Positions 44,727 to 53,434 are shown, counted from the stretch's first letter. The stretch: 55,550 bases of DNA from an uncultured Parabacteroides sp. (GCA_900541965.1 UQLN01000031.1:1-55550), one strand, 5' to 3'. Notes: a model not told the origin generated them from the letters alone. Translations and numbers: made by a program.

Positions 44727-45698
44727 TTATTTACCAGCGATAACGCGAGCCATTTCACAAACTTTGTTTGAATAACCCCATTCGTTGTCATACCAAGAAA
44801 CGATCTTAGCGAAGTTAGCATCCAAAGAGATACCAGCTTTAGCATCGAAGATAGAAGTATTGGCACAACCACGGAAGTCTGTAGAAACAACAGCATCTTC
44901 AGTGTAACCCAGTACGCCTTTCAATTCGCCTTCAGAAGCTTCTTTCATAGCTTTGCAGATGTCTTCCATTGTAGCGTTCTTTTCAAGAACAACTGTCAGG
45001 TCGACAACAGAAACGTCAGAAGTCGGAACGCGGAATGCCATACCGGTTAATTTGCCGTTCAATACAGGTAATACTTTACCTACAGCTTTAGCAGCACCAG
45101 TAGAAGAAGGGATGATGTTTTCAAGGATACCACGGCCACCTCTCCAGTCTTTCTTAGAAGGACCGTCAACAGTCTTCTGAGTAGCTGTAGCAGCGTGAAC
45201 TGTAGTCATCAAACCTTTAACGATAGGAGCCAAGCAGTTAGTAGTACAAGAAGCGTTAGAGATGATGTCCTGACCTGCGTAAGAAGTATGGTTAACACCA
45301 TAAACGAACATAGGAGTAGCATCCTTGGAAGGAGCAGACATGATAACTTTCTTTGCACCAGCCTGGATATGTTTGCGAGCAGTTTCATCTGTCAGGAAGA
45401 AACCTGTAGATTCAACTACAACTTCAGCACCAACTTCATTCCATTTCAAGTTAGCAGGATCCATTTCTGCAGTCAAACGGATTTTGTTGCCGTTAACTAC
45501 CAAATTGTTGCCTTCTACAGCAACTTCGCCGTCGAAACGACCGTGTACTGAATCATATTTCAGCATATATGCCAAATAATCAGCATCCAAAAGGTCATTG
45601 ATACCTACAACCTGAATGTCATTGCCGAAGTTCTTAACTGCAGCACGGAACACCATACGTCCGATACGGCCGAAACCGTTAATACCTACTTTAATCAT
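44727..45698 (-). CDS. gap: Glyceraldehyde-3-phosphate dehydrogenase, with internal deletion
   Basis: This 323-residue glycolytic enzyme has the NAD motif VGINGFGRIGRMVFRA, the catalytic cysteine in ISNASCTTNCLAP, the histidine motif GLMTTVHAATATQK, and a complete C-terminal domain (FDAKAGISLDANFAKIVSWYD). Between NCLAP and GLMTTVHA only IVK is present, where other bacterial GAPDHs such as the E. coli one have about 13 residues. About ten residues of the helix after the catalytic cysteine are therefore missing, in frame. The gene has its own promoter and terminator and looks otherwise intact. Activity may be affected, or another gap copy may exist outside the window. Confidence 0.93.
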   Translation of the reverse strand: MIKVGINGFGRIGRMVFRAAVKNFGNDIQVVGINDLLDADYLAYMLKYDSVHGRFDGEVAVEGNNLVVNGNKIRLTAEMDPANLKWNEVGAEVVVESTGFFLTDETARKHIQAGAKKVIMSAPSKDATPMFVYGVNHTSYAGQDIISNASCTTNCLAPIVKGLMTTVHAATATQKTVDGPSKKDWRGGRGILENIIPSSTGAAKAVGKVLPVLNGKLTGMAFRVPTSDVSVVDLTVVLEKNATMEDICKAMKEASEGELKGVLGYTEDAVVSTDFRGCANTSIFDAKAGISLDANFAKIVSWYDNEWGYSNKVCEMARVIAGK

Positions 45699-45799
45699 TG
45701 TAATAAAACTTTTATGGTTTATTGAAAATATTATTTATATTATTCATCTTAGAGAAAACAAGGTCCGAACATCGTTCATCTTCTTGTTTTTAACGACTG

Positions 45800-45807
45800 C
45801 AAAGGTA
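45800..45807 (-). promoter_or_regulatory. -7 box of gap
   Basis: TACCTTTG on the minus strand matches TAnnTTTG and is followed by a leader of about 95 bases before the gap ATG. The -33 position is T-rich without a clear TTTG. Confidence 0.55.
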
Positions 45808-45878
45808 GTCATTTTTTTTATTGAAAATAGAATTGTTTAAGAAAAATATGCTCTCTAACATAAATTAATTTTTGCAGA

Positions 45879-46253
45879 TTACTTCTTTTTCTTGAACAGC
45901 TTGCCAATCACCCAGTTTTGAGCTTTTCGTATTCCCCAGGTAACTAAAAGCGGGCGTACAACATCCCATGCAACGGGCAATAATCCTTGTGCAACAGAAA
46001 GATAGTCGCTCATGCCGAGTGGGGTGGAAGCTACCGGAAGGGCAGACGAATCCGGATTGTTTTCCGCTGCTTTGGATTTGGCTTTTGTTTTAGGAAATAG
46101 GAGAGTGGAAACCCCCGACACAAGAAGGGACCCGGCATTGTCTTGTATGTAGTTGAACTCTTCGTTCAACTTTTGTTCCCTCAGCAGGCATTCCTGTTGA
46201 ATGCGTTGCTTGTCAGAAATCAGTTTCTCCAGAGGTGTCTGCTGGTTGTTCAT
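45879..46253 (-). CDS. Conserved hypothetical protein, end of the YtxH/holin-X operon
   Basis: This 124-residue protein is not assigned to a family here. The first 35 residues look like a charged helix (LISDKQRIQQECLLREQKLN), a Gly/Ser segment with NAGSLLVSGVSTLLFP follows, and a basic tail ends GKLFKKKK. It overlaps the holin-X-like gene by about 40 bases on the same strand, so it is translated with it. The context suggests an envelope-associated role. Function unknown. Confidence 0.7.
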   Translation of the reverse strand: MNNQQTPLEKLISDKQRIQQECLLREQKLNEEFNYIQDNAGSLLVSGVSTLLFPKTKAKSKAAENNPDSSALPVASTPLGMSDYLSVAQGLLPVAWDVVRPLLVTWGIRKAQNWVIGKLFKKKK

Positions 46254-46620
46254 TGTCTGTCGCTTGATTTTTATCTTCGTTTGAGGTCAATGCAGCGATT
46301 ACTACATTCAACACTTTCTCGCTGATTTTATTTTTGTTCAGTATGATAATTCCGATCAGAAGTACATATAATATTGCAACAATGGCAAAACCCGAACCGA
46401 CTGAACCGAATATGTCTCCCAGGAAAAAGCCTAAAGCCAGGAAGATGAATAAAATGGCGAAGAACGCCAAAAACAATAAAATAACACCATATGAAAGAAC
46501 AGCGATAACTTTCCCTGTTCTTTCATATGTGCTTAATTTCAGGAGTTCCAGTTTTAATTCCACATACTCTGAAAGATCTTTTTTCAGCTCGCGGAAGATT
46601 TCACCTGATTCTTTCTCCAT
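46213..46620 (-). CDS. Phage-holin-like membrane protein (PF07332-type)
   Basis: This 135-residue protein has an N-terminal helix (IFRELKKDLSEYVELKLELL), two adjacent membrane segments (VLSYGVILLFLAFFAILFIF and FAIVAILYVLLIGIIIL) with a short loop, and a charged C-terminal tail. This matches the holin-X superfamily proteins found with YtxH genes in Bacteroidetes. These are not phage genes despite the name and may respond to envelope stress. It lies three bases after the YtxH gene. Confidence 0.85.
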   Translation of the reverse strand: MEKESGEIFRELKKDLSEYVELKLELLKLSTYERTGKVIAVLSYGVILLFLAFFAILFIFLALGFFLGDIFGSVGSGFAIVAILYVLLIGIIILNKNKISEKVLNVVIAALTSNEDKNQATDNEQPADTSGETDF

Positions 46621-46623
46621 AAA

Positions 46624-46845
46624 TTATTTTGCAACGATTTCTTCGGTAGCTTTTACCACTTCAGCTTTACCTTCTTTGTATTTTGCTATAGCGGAATTGA
46701 AGCCGTCTTTTACTTTACCGACTACATCATTAAGTTCTTCTAATAATTGCTCTCTTTTATCTGTTGCTGCTAAATAACCGACAGCAGCACCGACAGCCGC
46801 TCCTACTACGAGGCCTAATAATAATTTTGAATCTACGTTTTTCAT
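46624..46845 (-). CDS. YtxH domain-containing protein
   Basis: This 73-residue protein has one Gly/Ala-rich membrane helix (LLLGLVVGAAVGAAVGYLAA) followed by TDKREQLLEELNDVVGKVKD and a Lys/Glu-rich amphipathic helix, the usual YtxH layout. The ATG at 46845 is preferred because the helix follows directly; the frame continues 13 codons upstream. It is the first gene of a three-gene minus-strand operon. The role is probably in envelope stress, unproven. Confidence 0.88.
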   Translation of the reverse strand: MKNVDSKLLLGLVVGAAVGAAVGYLAATDKREQLLEELNDVVGKVKDGFNSAIAKYKEGKAEVVKATEEIVAK

Positions 46846-46927
46846 AACTCTTTCTTTTTTTATGTTGCTACTAAGATAACGCAAAACTTTGAATGATAGT
46901 TTAGGTTTGCATTAACTTTTGTGTTAA

Positions 46928-47782
46928 TTAATGTTGTTTCAGAGTCTTTACCGCCACCCAGTTGTTTTTCTCCGTATAGGAGAGCAGGGCCAACTGGTTT
47001 TTGTTGCATTCGGCTTCTATCGCAGGAATATCTTCTTTGTAGAATCCGCTCATATAAAGCAACCCTCCGGGTTTCAGGCAAGATGCATATGATTTGATGT
47101 CGTTTAGCAAGATGTTTCTGTTGATGTTGGCGAAAACAATATCGAACGTTCCGAATGCAGGAATTTGTTCGGCGCCTCCCAATGCGATTTGAATATCTGT
47201 TGTATGGTTCAGGCGGGTATTTTCAAGCGCATTGTTATATGCCCATTCGTCAATATCGATGCCTACCACGCGTTTGGCTCCTTTCATTTTGGCAAGGATA
47301 GCGAGAACGGCAGTTCCGCATCCCATGTCCAGTAATTCTTTGCCCTCGAGGTCGAGTTTCAGCATTTCGCTAATCATCAGGTACGTCGTTTCATGGTTGC
47401 CGGTACCGAATGCCATTTTCGGGTCTATGATAATTGTATAGGTATAACCGGGCTCGGGTTCGTGGAATGAAGCGCGGATAATGCAATCGTTTCCTATACG
47501 GATTGGTTTGAAATAATTCTTTTCCCATTCTTCGTTCCAGTCTTTACTTTCAACCAGGCTTTCTGTGTAATGGATTTCAACATTATCCAGAGGGAATGTA
47601 GCCAGTTTGTCCTGTAAATCTTTTACATTGTAAAGCTGGGCGGAGATATAGCCTTGCAGCCCGTTTTCATTTTCCGTGAAACTTTCAAAGCCTATTTCTC
47701 CCAGTTCGGAAGCCAGTATGTCATTTATGATTGAAACTTCTACCGGAGAAGTATATGTGAAGCTTAGCTCGTAATAATTCAT
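46928..47782 (-). CDS. prmA: Ribosomal protein L11 methyltransferase
   Basis: This 284-residue enzyme methylates L11 at several lysines and its N-terminus using S-adenosylmethionine. The N-terminal substrate-binding part starts MNYYELSFTYTSPVEVSIIN. The methyltransferase core has AFGTGNHETTYLM, ELLDMGCGTAVLAILAKMKG and VFANINRNILLNDIKSY. The ATG at 47782 fits the conserved start and is preceded by a TATATTTG box at 47813-47820. Confidence 0.95.
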   Translation of the reverse strand: MNYYELSFTYTSPVEVSIINDILASELGEIGFESFTENENGLQGYISAQLYNVKDLQDKLATFPLDNVEIHYTESLVESKDWNEEWEKNYFKPIRIGNDCIIRASFHEPEPGYTYTIIIDPKMAFGTGNHETTYLMISEMLKLDLEGKELLDMGCGTAVLAILAKMKGAKRVVGIDIDEWAYNNALENTRLNHTTDIQIALGGAEQIPAFGTFDIVFANINRNILLNDIKSYASCLKPGGLLYMSGFYKEDIPAIEAECNKNQLALLSYTEKNNWVAVKTLKQH

Positions 47783-47812
47783 CTTTCTGTTTTTTGTTAA
47801 TATCGTATTTCG

Positions 47813-47820
47813 CAAATATA
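47813..47820 (-). promoter_or_regulatory. -7 box of prmA
   Basis: TATATTTG on the minus strand, about 30 bases before the prmA ATG, fits TAnnTTTG. Confidence 0.6.
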
Positions 47821-47890
47821 CACGATAAATCCAAAAAGTAACAGATAACAGGGCTTTTTTTCTCAGTAGAGATAAGGATACCGGGATAAT

Positions 47891-47929
47891 AGTGTCAAAA
47901 TAATAGGGTTAAATGTCATTTTTGACACT
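47891..47929. promoter_or_regulatory. Inverted repeat upstream of the rhamnosidase gene
   Basis: AGTGTCAAAA (47891-47900) and TTTTGACACT (47920-47929) are perfect 10-base arms 19 bases apart, and TGTCATTT occurs between them. The element lies 72 bases before the rhamnosidase ATG, where an operator would be expected. No T-run follows, so a terminator is less likely. Confidence 0.6.
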
Positions 47930-48000
47930 TATATCATGTGAAAAAATATTTTCTTTATCCCTTATTTGAGAAATCAGCGATAAAAAACTCTTATATTGTT

Positions 48001-50718
48001 ATGAGAAAGATTAGTTTGTTTTTATGGGCTGCACTGGCAGTCATTCTTGTTAACTGTACTTCGGTACCGAATGTGGAAGTGAAAAAACTTCGGGTGGAAA
48101 TGAAAGAAAATCCGGTAGGTATAGATATTCCACAGCCTCGTTTTTCCTGGCAGATAACATCCGGAACTCCTGCTTTGGAGCAGGAGTATTATCAGTTGCA
48201 GGTTGCGGCTTCGCCGGAGCAACTGAAAGGGGGGGATTTGATATGGGATTCCGGGGTGGATTCTACCTACCTGTGCGTGTTGGTTCCTTATGCCGGAAAG
48301 CCTTTGGAGTCGGGTAAGACGTACTACTGGCGCGTAAAAGTGAAGACAAACCAGGGGGATGCCATCTGGAGCGATGTGGGTAGTTGGACGATGGCATTCT
48401 TGAATGCTTCCGACTGGAAAGCCTCTTGGATCGGTCAGAAAGAGATGGCAAACCAGGGAGAAACAGACCAGGGAAAAACCCGGCTTGCAGCTCGTTACCT
48501 GAGAAAAGAATTTGATGCAGGCAAACCGGTAAAAAACGCTCTTCTTTATATTTCCGGGCTTGGTTCTTCCGAAACCTATCTGAACGGGAAACGTATAGCG
48601 GAAGATGTTTTATCCCCTACGGTTTCTCTATATACGGAAAAAGTATATTATAATGTATATAATGTAACAGATTTCCTGGCATCCGGCAAGAATACAATCG
48701 GAGTGATGTTGGGTAACGGACGTTATTTTTCCATGCGGAATCCGGGAATGACGACGTTCGGCCTTCCCCGTTTGTTGGCACAGCTGGAGGTAGAGTATGC
48801 GGACGGTTCAAAGGATATCGTATCGAGTGATACTTCCTGGAAAGTAACCTCCAAGGGGCCGATTGTCGCCAACAATGAATTTGACGGGGAAGAATATGAT
48901 GCCCGTCTGGAATTAGGCGACTGGAATAAGAACGGATATGATGATAGCGCATGGAAAACTGTAGACCTGATGGAGGCTCCCGGCGGAAAACTAATTGCAC
49001 AGCCTAATCCGAATATCTGTATACAGGAGAGAATAAAACCAGTCTCCATTACCGGACGTCCGGATGGCAAGTATATCCTTGATATGGGACAAAATATGGT
49101 AGGGTGGTTGTCTGTTAATTTAAAAGGGAAAAAGGACAAACCCATCATCATGAAGTTTGCCGAGACCTTGCAGAAAGACGGTTCCCTTTATCTGGCAAAT
49201 CTGCGTTCGGCCAATGTAACGGATATTTATACGCCTGCCCGCGACGGAAAGTTCAGTTGGGCTCCCGTTTTTGTATACCACGGTTTCCGTTTCGTGGAAA
49301 TAGATGGACTCGATTATAAACCGGAGCTTTCGGATTTCACGGGTGAAGTTATTTATGATAAGATGGAAACCACCGGGACATTCGAGACATCCAATCCGGT
49401 AATTAACCAGATATTTAAGAATGCTTACTGGGGCATTCGCGGGAACTACCGGGGAATGCCTACGGATTGCCCGCAACGTGACGAACGCTTGGGCTGGTTG
49501 GGCGACCGTGCAACCGGTGCTTATGGCGAATCGTTTGTTTTTGATAATGCTTTACTGTATAAGAAATGGTTGCAGGATATAGAAGACTCGCAAAGTCCGG
49601 AGGGCAGCATCTCGGATGTTTCCCCGAATTATTGGATACTTTATAATGATGATGTTACCTGGCCTTCCGCATTTTTCTATATTGCCGATATGATATATAC
49701 CCAATATGGGGATGATTCGGCTATCCGCGAGCATTATCCCGCCATGAAGCGCTGGATGGAACATATGCTCGAAACAGGCATGAAAGATAACCTGATTGTG
49801 AAAGATACGTATGGCGACTGGTGCATGCCGCCGGAATCCCAGGAATTAATCCATTCGCAAGACCCGGCGCGTAAGACCGATGGAACATTGTTGAGTACGG
49901 CTGTCTTCTATGATTTATTGAATAAGATGGCTTGTTTTGCCCAACTGCAATGGAATTATGATGATGTATCCGTTTATGAAGACCTTGCCGCCAAAATGAA
50001 AAAGGCATATAATGAGAAATTCTTCAATCCGGAAACGGCAGAATATGCAAACAATACAGTGACGGCTAATATCCTTTCTTTGCGTTTGGGGCTGGTGCCG
50101 GATGGCTATGAAGCGAAAGTGTTTGAAAATATCGTGAAAAAGACCGAAGGGGATTTTAAAGGACATGTAAGTACCGGTGTTTTGGGTATCCAGCACCTGA
50201 TGCGCGGACTGACGGAAAACGGCAGGGTGGATGTGGCATATAAGATTGCAACAAACGATACCTATCCGAGCTGGGGGTATATGGCCAAGAACGGGGCTAC
50301 TACTATCTGGGAACTTTGGAATGGCGATACTGCCGATCCTGCGATGAACTCAGCCAATCATGTGATGCTGCTCGGCGACTTGCTGATTTGGTATTATGAA
50401 GATCTGGCCGGTATTAAATGTACGCCGGGTGCTTTATGTTATCGCCATATCGATATGGCTCCTGTTTTCCCTGAAGGATTGAATCATGTAACCGCTTCCT
50501 ATCAATCGGTTTACGGTGAAATAAAAAGTGCATGGAAGAGAAAGGACGGAAAATTCAGTTGGGATATCACCATACCGGGAAATACTTATGCAACAGTCTG
50601 TATTCCTAAGGATTTTGGAGTGAAAGTAACCTCTTTGCCCGGCATCTGTGAAATAAATGAAGACGGCCAATTTATAAAAGTCGAAATAGCTTCCGGTACC
50701 TATCATTTCGGGAACTGA
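48001..50718 (+). CDS. Alpha-L-rhamnosidase, GH78, lipoprotein
   Basis: This 905-residue protein is a secreted glycoside hydrolase. The lipoprotein signal (ISLFLWAALAVILVNC) comes first, then an N-terminal beta domain (NPVGIDIPQPRFSWQI, DLIWDSGVDS), the Bac_rhamnosid N domain (ALLYISGLGSSETYLNGKRI), and the (alpha/alpha)6 catalytic domain with GMPTDCPQRDERLGWLGDR and the C-terminal beta domain. It should remove alpha-L-rhamnose from plant glycosides or pectin side chains. The ATG at 48001 is chosen over an in-frame GTG at 47938 because it directly begins the signal peptide. It stands alone, without susC/susD genes. Confidence 0.95.
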   Translation: MRKISLFLWAALAVILVNCTSVPNVEVKKLRVEMKENPVGIDIPQPRFSWQITSGTPALEQEYYQLQVAASPEQLKGGDLIWDSGVDSTYLCVLVPYAGKPLESGKTYYWRVKVKTNQGDAIWSDVGSWTMAFLNASDWKASWIGQKEMANQGETDQGKTRLAARYLRKEFDAGKPVKNALLYISGLGSSETYLNGKRIAEDVLSPTVSLYTEKVYYNVYNVTDFLASGKNTIGVMLGNGRYFSMRNPGMTTFGLPRLLAQLEVEYADGSKDIVSSDTSWKVTSKGPIVANNEFDGEEYDARLELGDWNKNGYDDSAWKTVDLMEAPGGKLIAQPNPNICIQERIKPVSITGRPDGKYILDMGQNMVGWLSVNLKGKKDKPIIMKFAETLQKDGSLYLANLRSANVTDIYTPARDGKFSWAPVFVYHGFRFVEIDGLDYKPELSDFTGEVIYDKMETTGTFETSNPVINQIFKNAYWGIRGNYRGMPTDCPQRDERLGWLGDRATGAYGESFVFDNALLYKKWLQDIEDSQSPEGSISDVSPNYWILYNDDVTWPSAFFYIADMIYTQYGDDSAIREHYPAMKRWMEHMLETGMKDNLIVKDTYGDWCMPPESQELIHSQDPARKTDGTLLSTAVFYDLLNKMACFAQLQWNYDDVSVYEDLAAKMKKAYNEKFFNPETAEYANNTVTANILSLRLGLVPDGYEAKVFENIVKKTEGDFKGHVSTGVLGIQHLMRGLTENGRVDVAYKIATNDTYPSWGYMAKNGATTIWELWNGDTADPAMNSANHVMLLGDLLIWYYEDLAGIKCTPGALCYRHIDMAPVFPEGLNHVTASYQSVYGEIKSAWKRKDGKFSWDITIPGNTYATVCIPKDFGVKVTSLPGICEINEDGQFIKVEIASGTYHFGN

Positions 50719-50767
50719 CGGAACTTGTCCGGACCGGATCGGATTACCATACGACCGGTCCGGGAAA

Positions 50768-50831
50768 GAATTCATAACTATGGTTTTCCGAATTCATAAC
50801 TATGATTTTGAAAAACCATAGTTATGAATTC
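50768..50831. repeat. Triple GAATTCATAACTATG repeat, hairpin-forming
   Basis: Copies start at 50768 and 50790 in direct order, and an inverted copy ends at 50831. Direct and inverted copies can form two alternative stems of about 20 pairs. The element lies between the convergent rhamnosidase and ATPase genes and probably acts as a terminator for one or both. Confidence 0.75.
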
Positions 50832-50832
50832 T

Positions 50833-52107
50833 TTATTTTAATTCGCTTCTGAGGTTCCATGCTTGTATATGCTTAATTCCGTTTCGTACCGGTAGTGTTA
50901 TATCATCAAGAGAAACCACAAATTTCTTAAAATGGTCATTTATAGCCTCTAAAGCAGAAAACTCCCTTTCTATGGTGCTTTCTTCAGCTAATATGTATGT
51001 GCATTGCACATAAATGGTGTCCCCTGTTTTTTGTGCTACAAAATCTACTTCTTTGTCTTTTACATTACCTGTGTAAACCTCGTAACCTGCACGAAGAAGT
51101 TCTAAATACACTAAGTTTTCTACCGAATATCCGATACCATAGCCATATCCCGGATATAGATAATTTTTGTAAGCCAGGTCATTAATATAAAACTTAGCAT
51201 TGCCTGACAGGGTGTCTTTCCCTTTAATATCATAACGTTCGCAACGATGTATGAGAAATGAATCTTCTATATATCTGATATAAGCAGATATAATATCATA
51301 ACTTGCTTTTCTCCCTTGGCCTTTAAAATACTTAGTTATATTATTTATGGAAATTAAGTTTGAAGCATTGTTTACGAGAAAGATAAAAATATCTTCCAGT
51401 AGTTTCGGTTCACGGATATTATAACGTTGTATGATATCACGTAATAAAATGGTATCTTTAATGGCGGACATGTAATTTCTTCTGATATCCAGTTTTTCCG
51501 GGAGTGAAAACAACTCAGGCAACCCCCCATTATTCATGTATTCCACATAGCTTTGTTTCCCTTGCTTTCTGTTTGTAATAGAAAGATATTCCGAGTAGCT
51601 ATATGGGAACACATTGAAACATACATAACGACCAGACAATAAAGTCGCTAATTCGCCGGATAGCATCTTTGAATTGGAACCTGAAATAAAGATTTCATAA
51701 TCGGCTGTATAATCTTGTGAATAAGAATTTATGACTTTTTCCCAAGAATCAATAAGTTGGATTTCATCTATGAAAATATATATTTTGCCTATAGGTGCTA
51801 ACTCCGACTTATATAACTTAATTAATTCATCTAATTCTTTATAGCTTTTTATAAAATCAAAATCTGTAAGTTCACGATTTATAAATAGTGTGTTTTGGGA
51901 AGGAATGCCATTCTCTATAAGCTGTTTGGCAACTTGCCTTAATATATAACTTTTACCTGCTCTACGTTGTCCTATAAGTACTTTTATAAGCCTGTTTCCC
52001 GTATAGTCTAATAATTTATTTGTGTACTCGGTCCGCCAAAATCCAAAATCAAAGGAATGGGCATTCCACAAATTGTATCTTCTAAGTATTGTAATTTTTT
52101 CGTCCAT
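50833..52107 (-). CDS. AAA_14 / DUF4143 ATP-binding protein
   Basis: This 424-residue protein has an N-terminal AAA+ domain with Walker A in VLIGQRRAGKSYILRQ near residue 45, Walker B in IYIFIDEIQLID, and FISGSNSKMLSGELATLLSG. A C-terminal DUF4143 domain follows, of restriction-endonuclease-like fold (GYSVENLVYLELLRAGYEVY, EVDFVAQKTGDTIYVQCTYI). Such proteins are common in many copies in Bacteroidales; their function is unknown, with suggestions of defence or toxin-like roles. The start codon lies in the first of three 40-base tandem repeats. Confidence 0.9.
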   Translation of the reverse strand: MDEKITILRRYNLWNAHSFDFGFWRTEYTNKLLDYTGNRLIKVLIGQRRAGKSYILRQVAKQLIENGIPSQNTLFINRELTDFDFIKSYKELDELIKLYKSELAPIGKIYIFIDEIQLIDSWEKVINSYSQDYTADYEIFISGSNSKMLSGELATLLSGRYVCFNVFPYSYSEYLSITNRKQGKQSYVEYMNNGGLPELFSLPEKLDIRRNYMSAIKDTILLRDIIQRYNIREPKLLEDIFIFLVNNASNLISINNITKYFKGQGRKASYDIISAYIRYIEDSFLIHRCERYDIKGKDTLSGNAKFYINDLAYKNYLYPGYGYGIGYSVENLVYLELLRAGYEVYTGNVKDKEVDFVAQKTGDTIYVQCTYILAEESTIEREFSALEAINDHFKKFVVSLDDITLPVRNGIKHIQAWNLRSELK

Positions 52108-52220
52108 AGCCTAAACTTTTTTCAAAAATACGATTTTTTTCGTCCATAACCTAAACTTTTCCGGAAAATACGATTTTTTTCGTTTATAGGCGAAACTTAC
52201 CCGGAATATCTATTACTTGC
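52101..52220 (-). repeat. Three 40-base tandem repeats over the start of the AAA gene
   Basis: Units begin at 52101, 52141 and 52181. The first two share CGTCCATARCCTAAACTTTT and AAAATACGATTTTTTT; the third is diverged. The first unit contains the start codon and a TATTTTTG -7 box (52123-52130, minus). The second carries a decoy ATG 40 bases upstream that opens a 21-codon out-of-frame upstream ORF overlapping the true start. Confidence 0.85.
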
Positions 52221-52282
52221 TCCGTTTGTATTTTTTTTTAGGGAACAATTACTTTTTTACGGACTATCTGTATCCTGCCTTT

Positions 52283-52312
52283 TTTGGAGATGCAGAAAAG
52301 GGTTTATCTTTA
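52283..52312 (+). promoter_or_regulatory. Candidate promoter of the recombinase gene
   Basis: TTTG (52283-52286), an 18-base spacer and TATCTTTA (52305-52312) are one base off the consensus, 36 bases before the recombinase ATG. Confidence 0.4.
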
Positions 52313-52347
52313 TTCCTTTCAATACGATTTTAATATATGTAATACGA

Positions 52348-53415
52348 ATGGGAAAAAAGAAGAATGTAAGAAAGGCACGGAAGGAATTGCCGGTATTATT
52401 GGAAGAATGGTTAAATCAATTGGCGGCCAGGGTACGTGTAGCCGGTCATGCACATACTGCATCCAATTATGAGAGTGCTTTACGCTCTGTACAAAAATAT
52501 TTGGGAACGGATGCCGGAGGTTTTCCGCTTTCTGAGGTAGGGCCAAGCTGGGTGGAAGGGTATGCCGCCTACCTGAAAACCCGGCATAGCCTGAAAGCGG
52601 GCAGTGCGAACTGCTATTTCCGCAACCTGCGGGCGGTGTATAACAAGGCGGTGAAAGAGGGGATAATACCTCCTCCCGGAACACCCCCTTTCCGCGGAGT
52701 ATCCATCCCGGTGCCCCCTACTGCCAAGCGTACGCTATCGGTGGAGGATATGCGGAAAATCGTGGAAGCCGGATTGTCTGCCGGTCTGCCGTCCGGCATG
52801 AAAAACAAGCTGGTTCGTGCGCGGGACATCTTTTTATTCCTCTTTTATGCGCGCGGCATGTGCTTTGTGGACGTGTTCAACCTCCGGAAGGAGAACGTGC
52901 ATGGCGACTATATCGGCTACAGCCGCAGCAAAACAGGGGTGGCCCTGCAGGTTAAAATTACTCCCGAGATGAAACAGTTGATGGAACGTTACGAAGAAGA
53001 CGGTAGCCCTTACCTGTTTCCTTTCCTTCGCGAAAAGCTTTATGGAGGAAGGGGCGGTATCTGTTGTAAATCCGCTCTCCGGCGTATCAACCGGCATCTT
53101 GGAAAGTTGGGCGATATGCTCGGCATCAGCCATCCGGTCACCACCTATTCGGCGCGGCATACGTGGGCTTCGCTTTTGGAGTCGTGCGGGGTAAATACGT
53201 CAGTCATCAGCCAGGGACTGGGGCATAGCTCGGAACGTGTGACGCGTGTCTATATGAAAGGAATGCCTTCACATGTGCTTGACGGGGCGAATGAGAGGAT
53301 GCTGGACTGTTTTTTGCGTGGACAAAAGGAAAAAGAAAAGGGTATAAATAAAAAATGTCCCCTTCTTTGTAAGAAAGAGACGATTTATAAACCTGCGCCT
53401 GTCTATGTATTGTGA
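52348..53415 (+). CDS. Tyrosine site-specific recombinase, probable DNA invertase
   Basis: This 355-residue recombinase has an N-terminal SAM-like core-binding domain (residues ~15-110) and a C-terminal catalytic domain. The catalytic Arg is in FYARGMCFVDVFNLRKE, the Lys in YSRSKTGVALQ, the second Arg in TTYSARHTWASLLE (the usual first His of this box is Tyr or Ser), the His in GLGHSSERVTRVYMKG, and the tyrosine nucleophile in the same stretch (VYMKG). This is the Bacteroidales type that inverts nearby promoters. The last 19 residues are encoded by the left 26-base inverted repeat and the start of the invertible segment, so inversion changes its own C-terminus: 355 residues now, 379 after inversion. 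No phage or conjugative genes are near. Confidence 0.93.
   Translation: MGKKKNVRKARKELPVLLEEWLNQLAARVRVAGHAHTASNYESALRSVQKYLGTDAGGFPLSEVGPSWVEGYAAYLKTRHSLKAGSANCYFRNLRAVYNKAVKEGIIPPPGTPPFRGVSIPVPPTAKRTLSVEDMRKIVEAGLSAGLPSGMKNKLVRARDIFLFLFYARGMCFVDVFNLRKENVHGDYIGYSRSKTGVALQVKITPEMKQLMERYEEDGSPYLFPFLREKLYGGRGGICCKSALRRINRHLGKLGDMLGISHPVTTYSARHTWASLLESCGVNTSVISQGLGHSSERVTRVYMKGMPSHVLDGANERMLDCFLRGQKEKEKGINKKCPLLCKKETIYKPAPVYVL
53356..53381 (+). repeat. Left inverted repeat (26 bp) of the invertible segment
   Basis: Begins TGTCCCCTTCTTTGTAAG and ends AAAGAGAC. It is the perfect reverse complement of 53599-53624 and lies in frame within the recombinase gene (codons 337-345). Confidence 0.95.
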
Positions 53416-53434
53416 ATCAAGGCTTATATGACTG

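Noticed and set aside
46213..46620. Prophage remnant because of the holin-like gene
   Set aside because: This holin-X type protein occurs with YtxH genes in Bacteroidetes chromosomes, and no other phage gene is present.
52284..52472. Plus-strand small frame overlapping the recombinase start
   Set aside because: It is out of frame with the recombinase, covers its candidate promoter and has no family resemblance.
52348..53415. Integrative element integrase
   Set aside because: No tRNA, attachment duplication, relaxase or phage gene is near, while a perfect inverted repeat and promoter lie directly downstream, which fits an invertase better.
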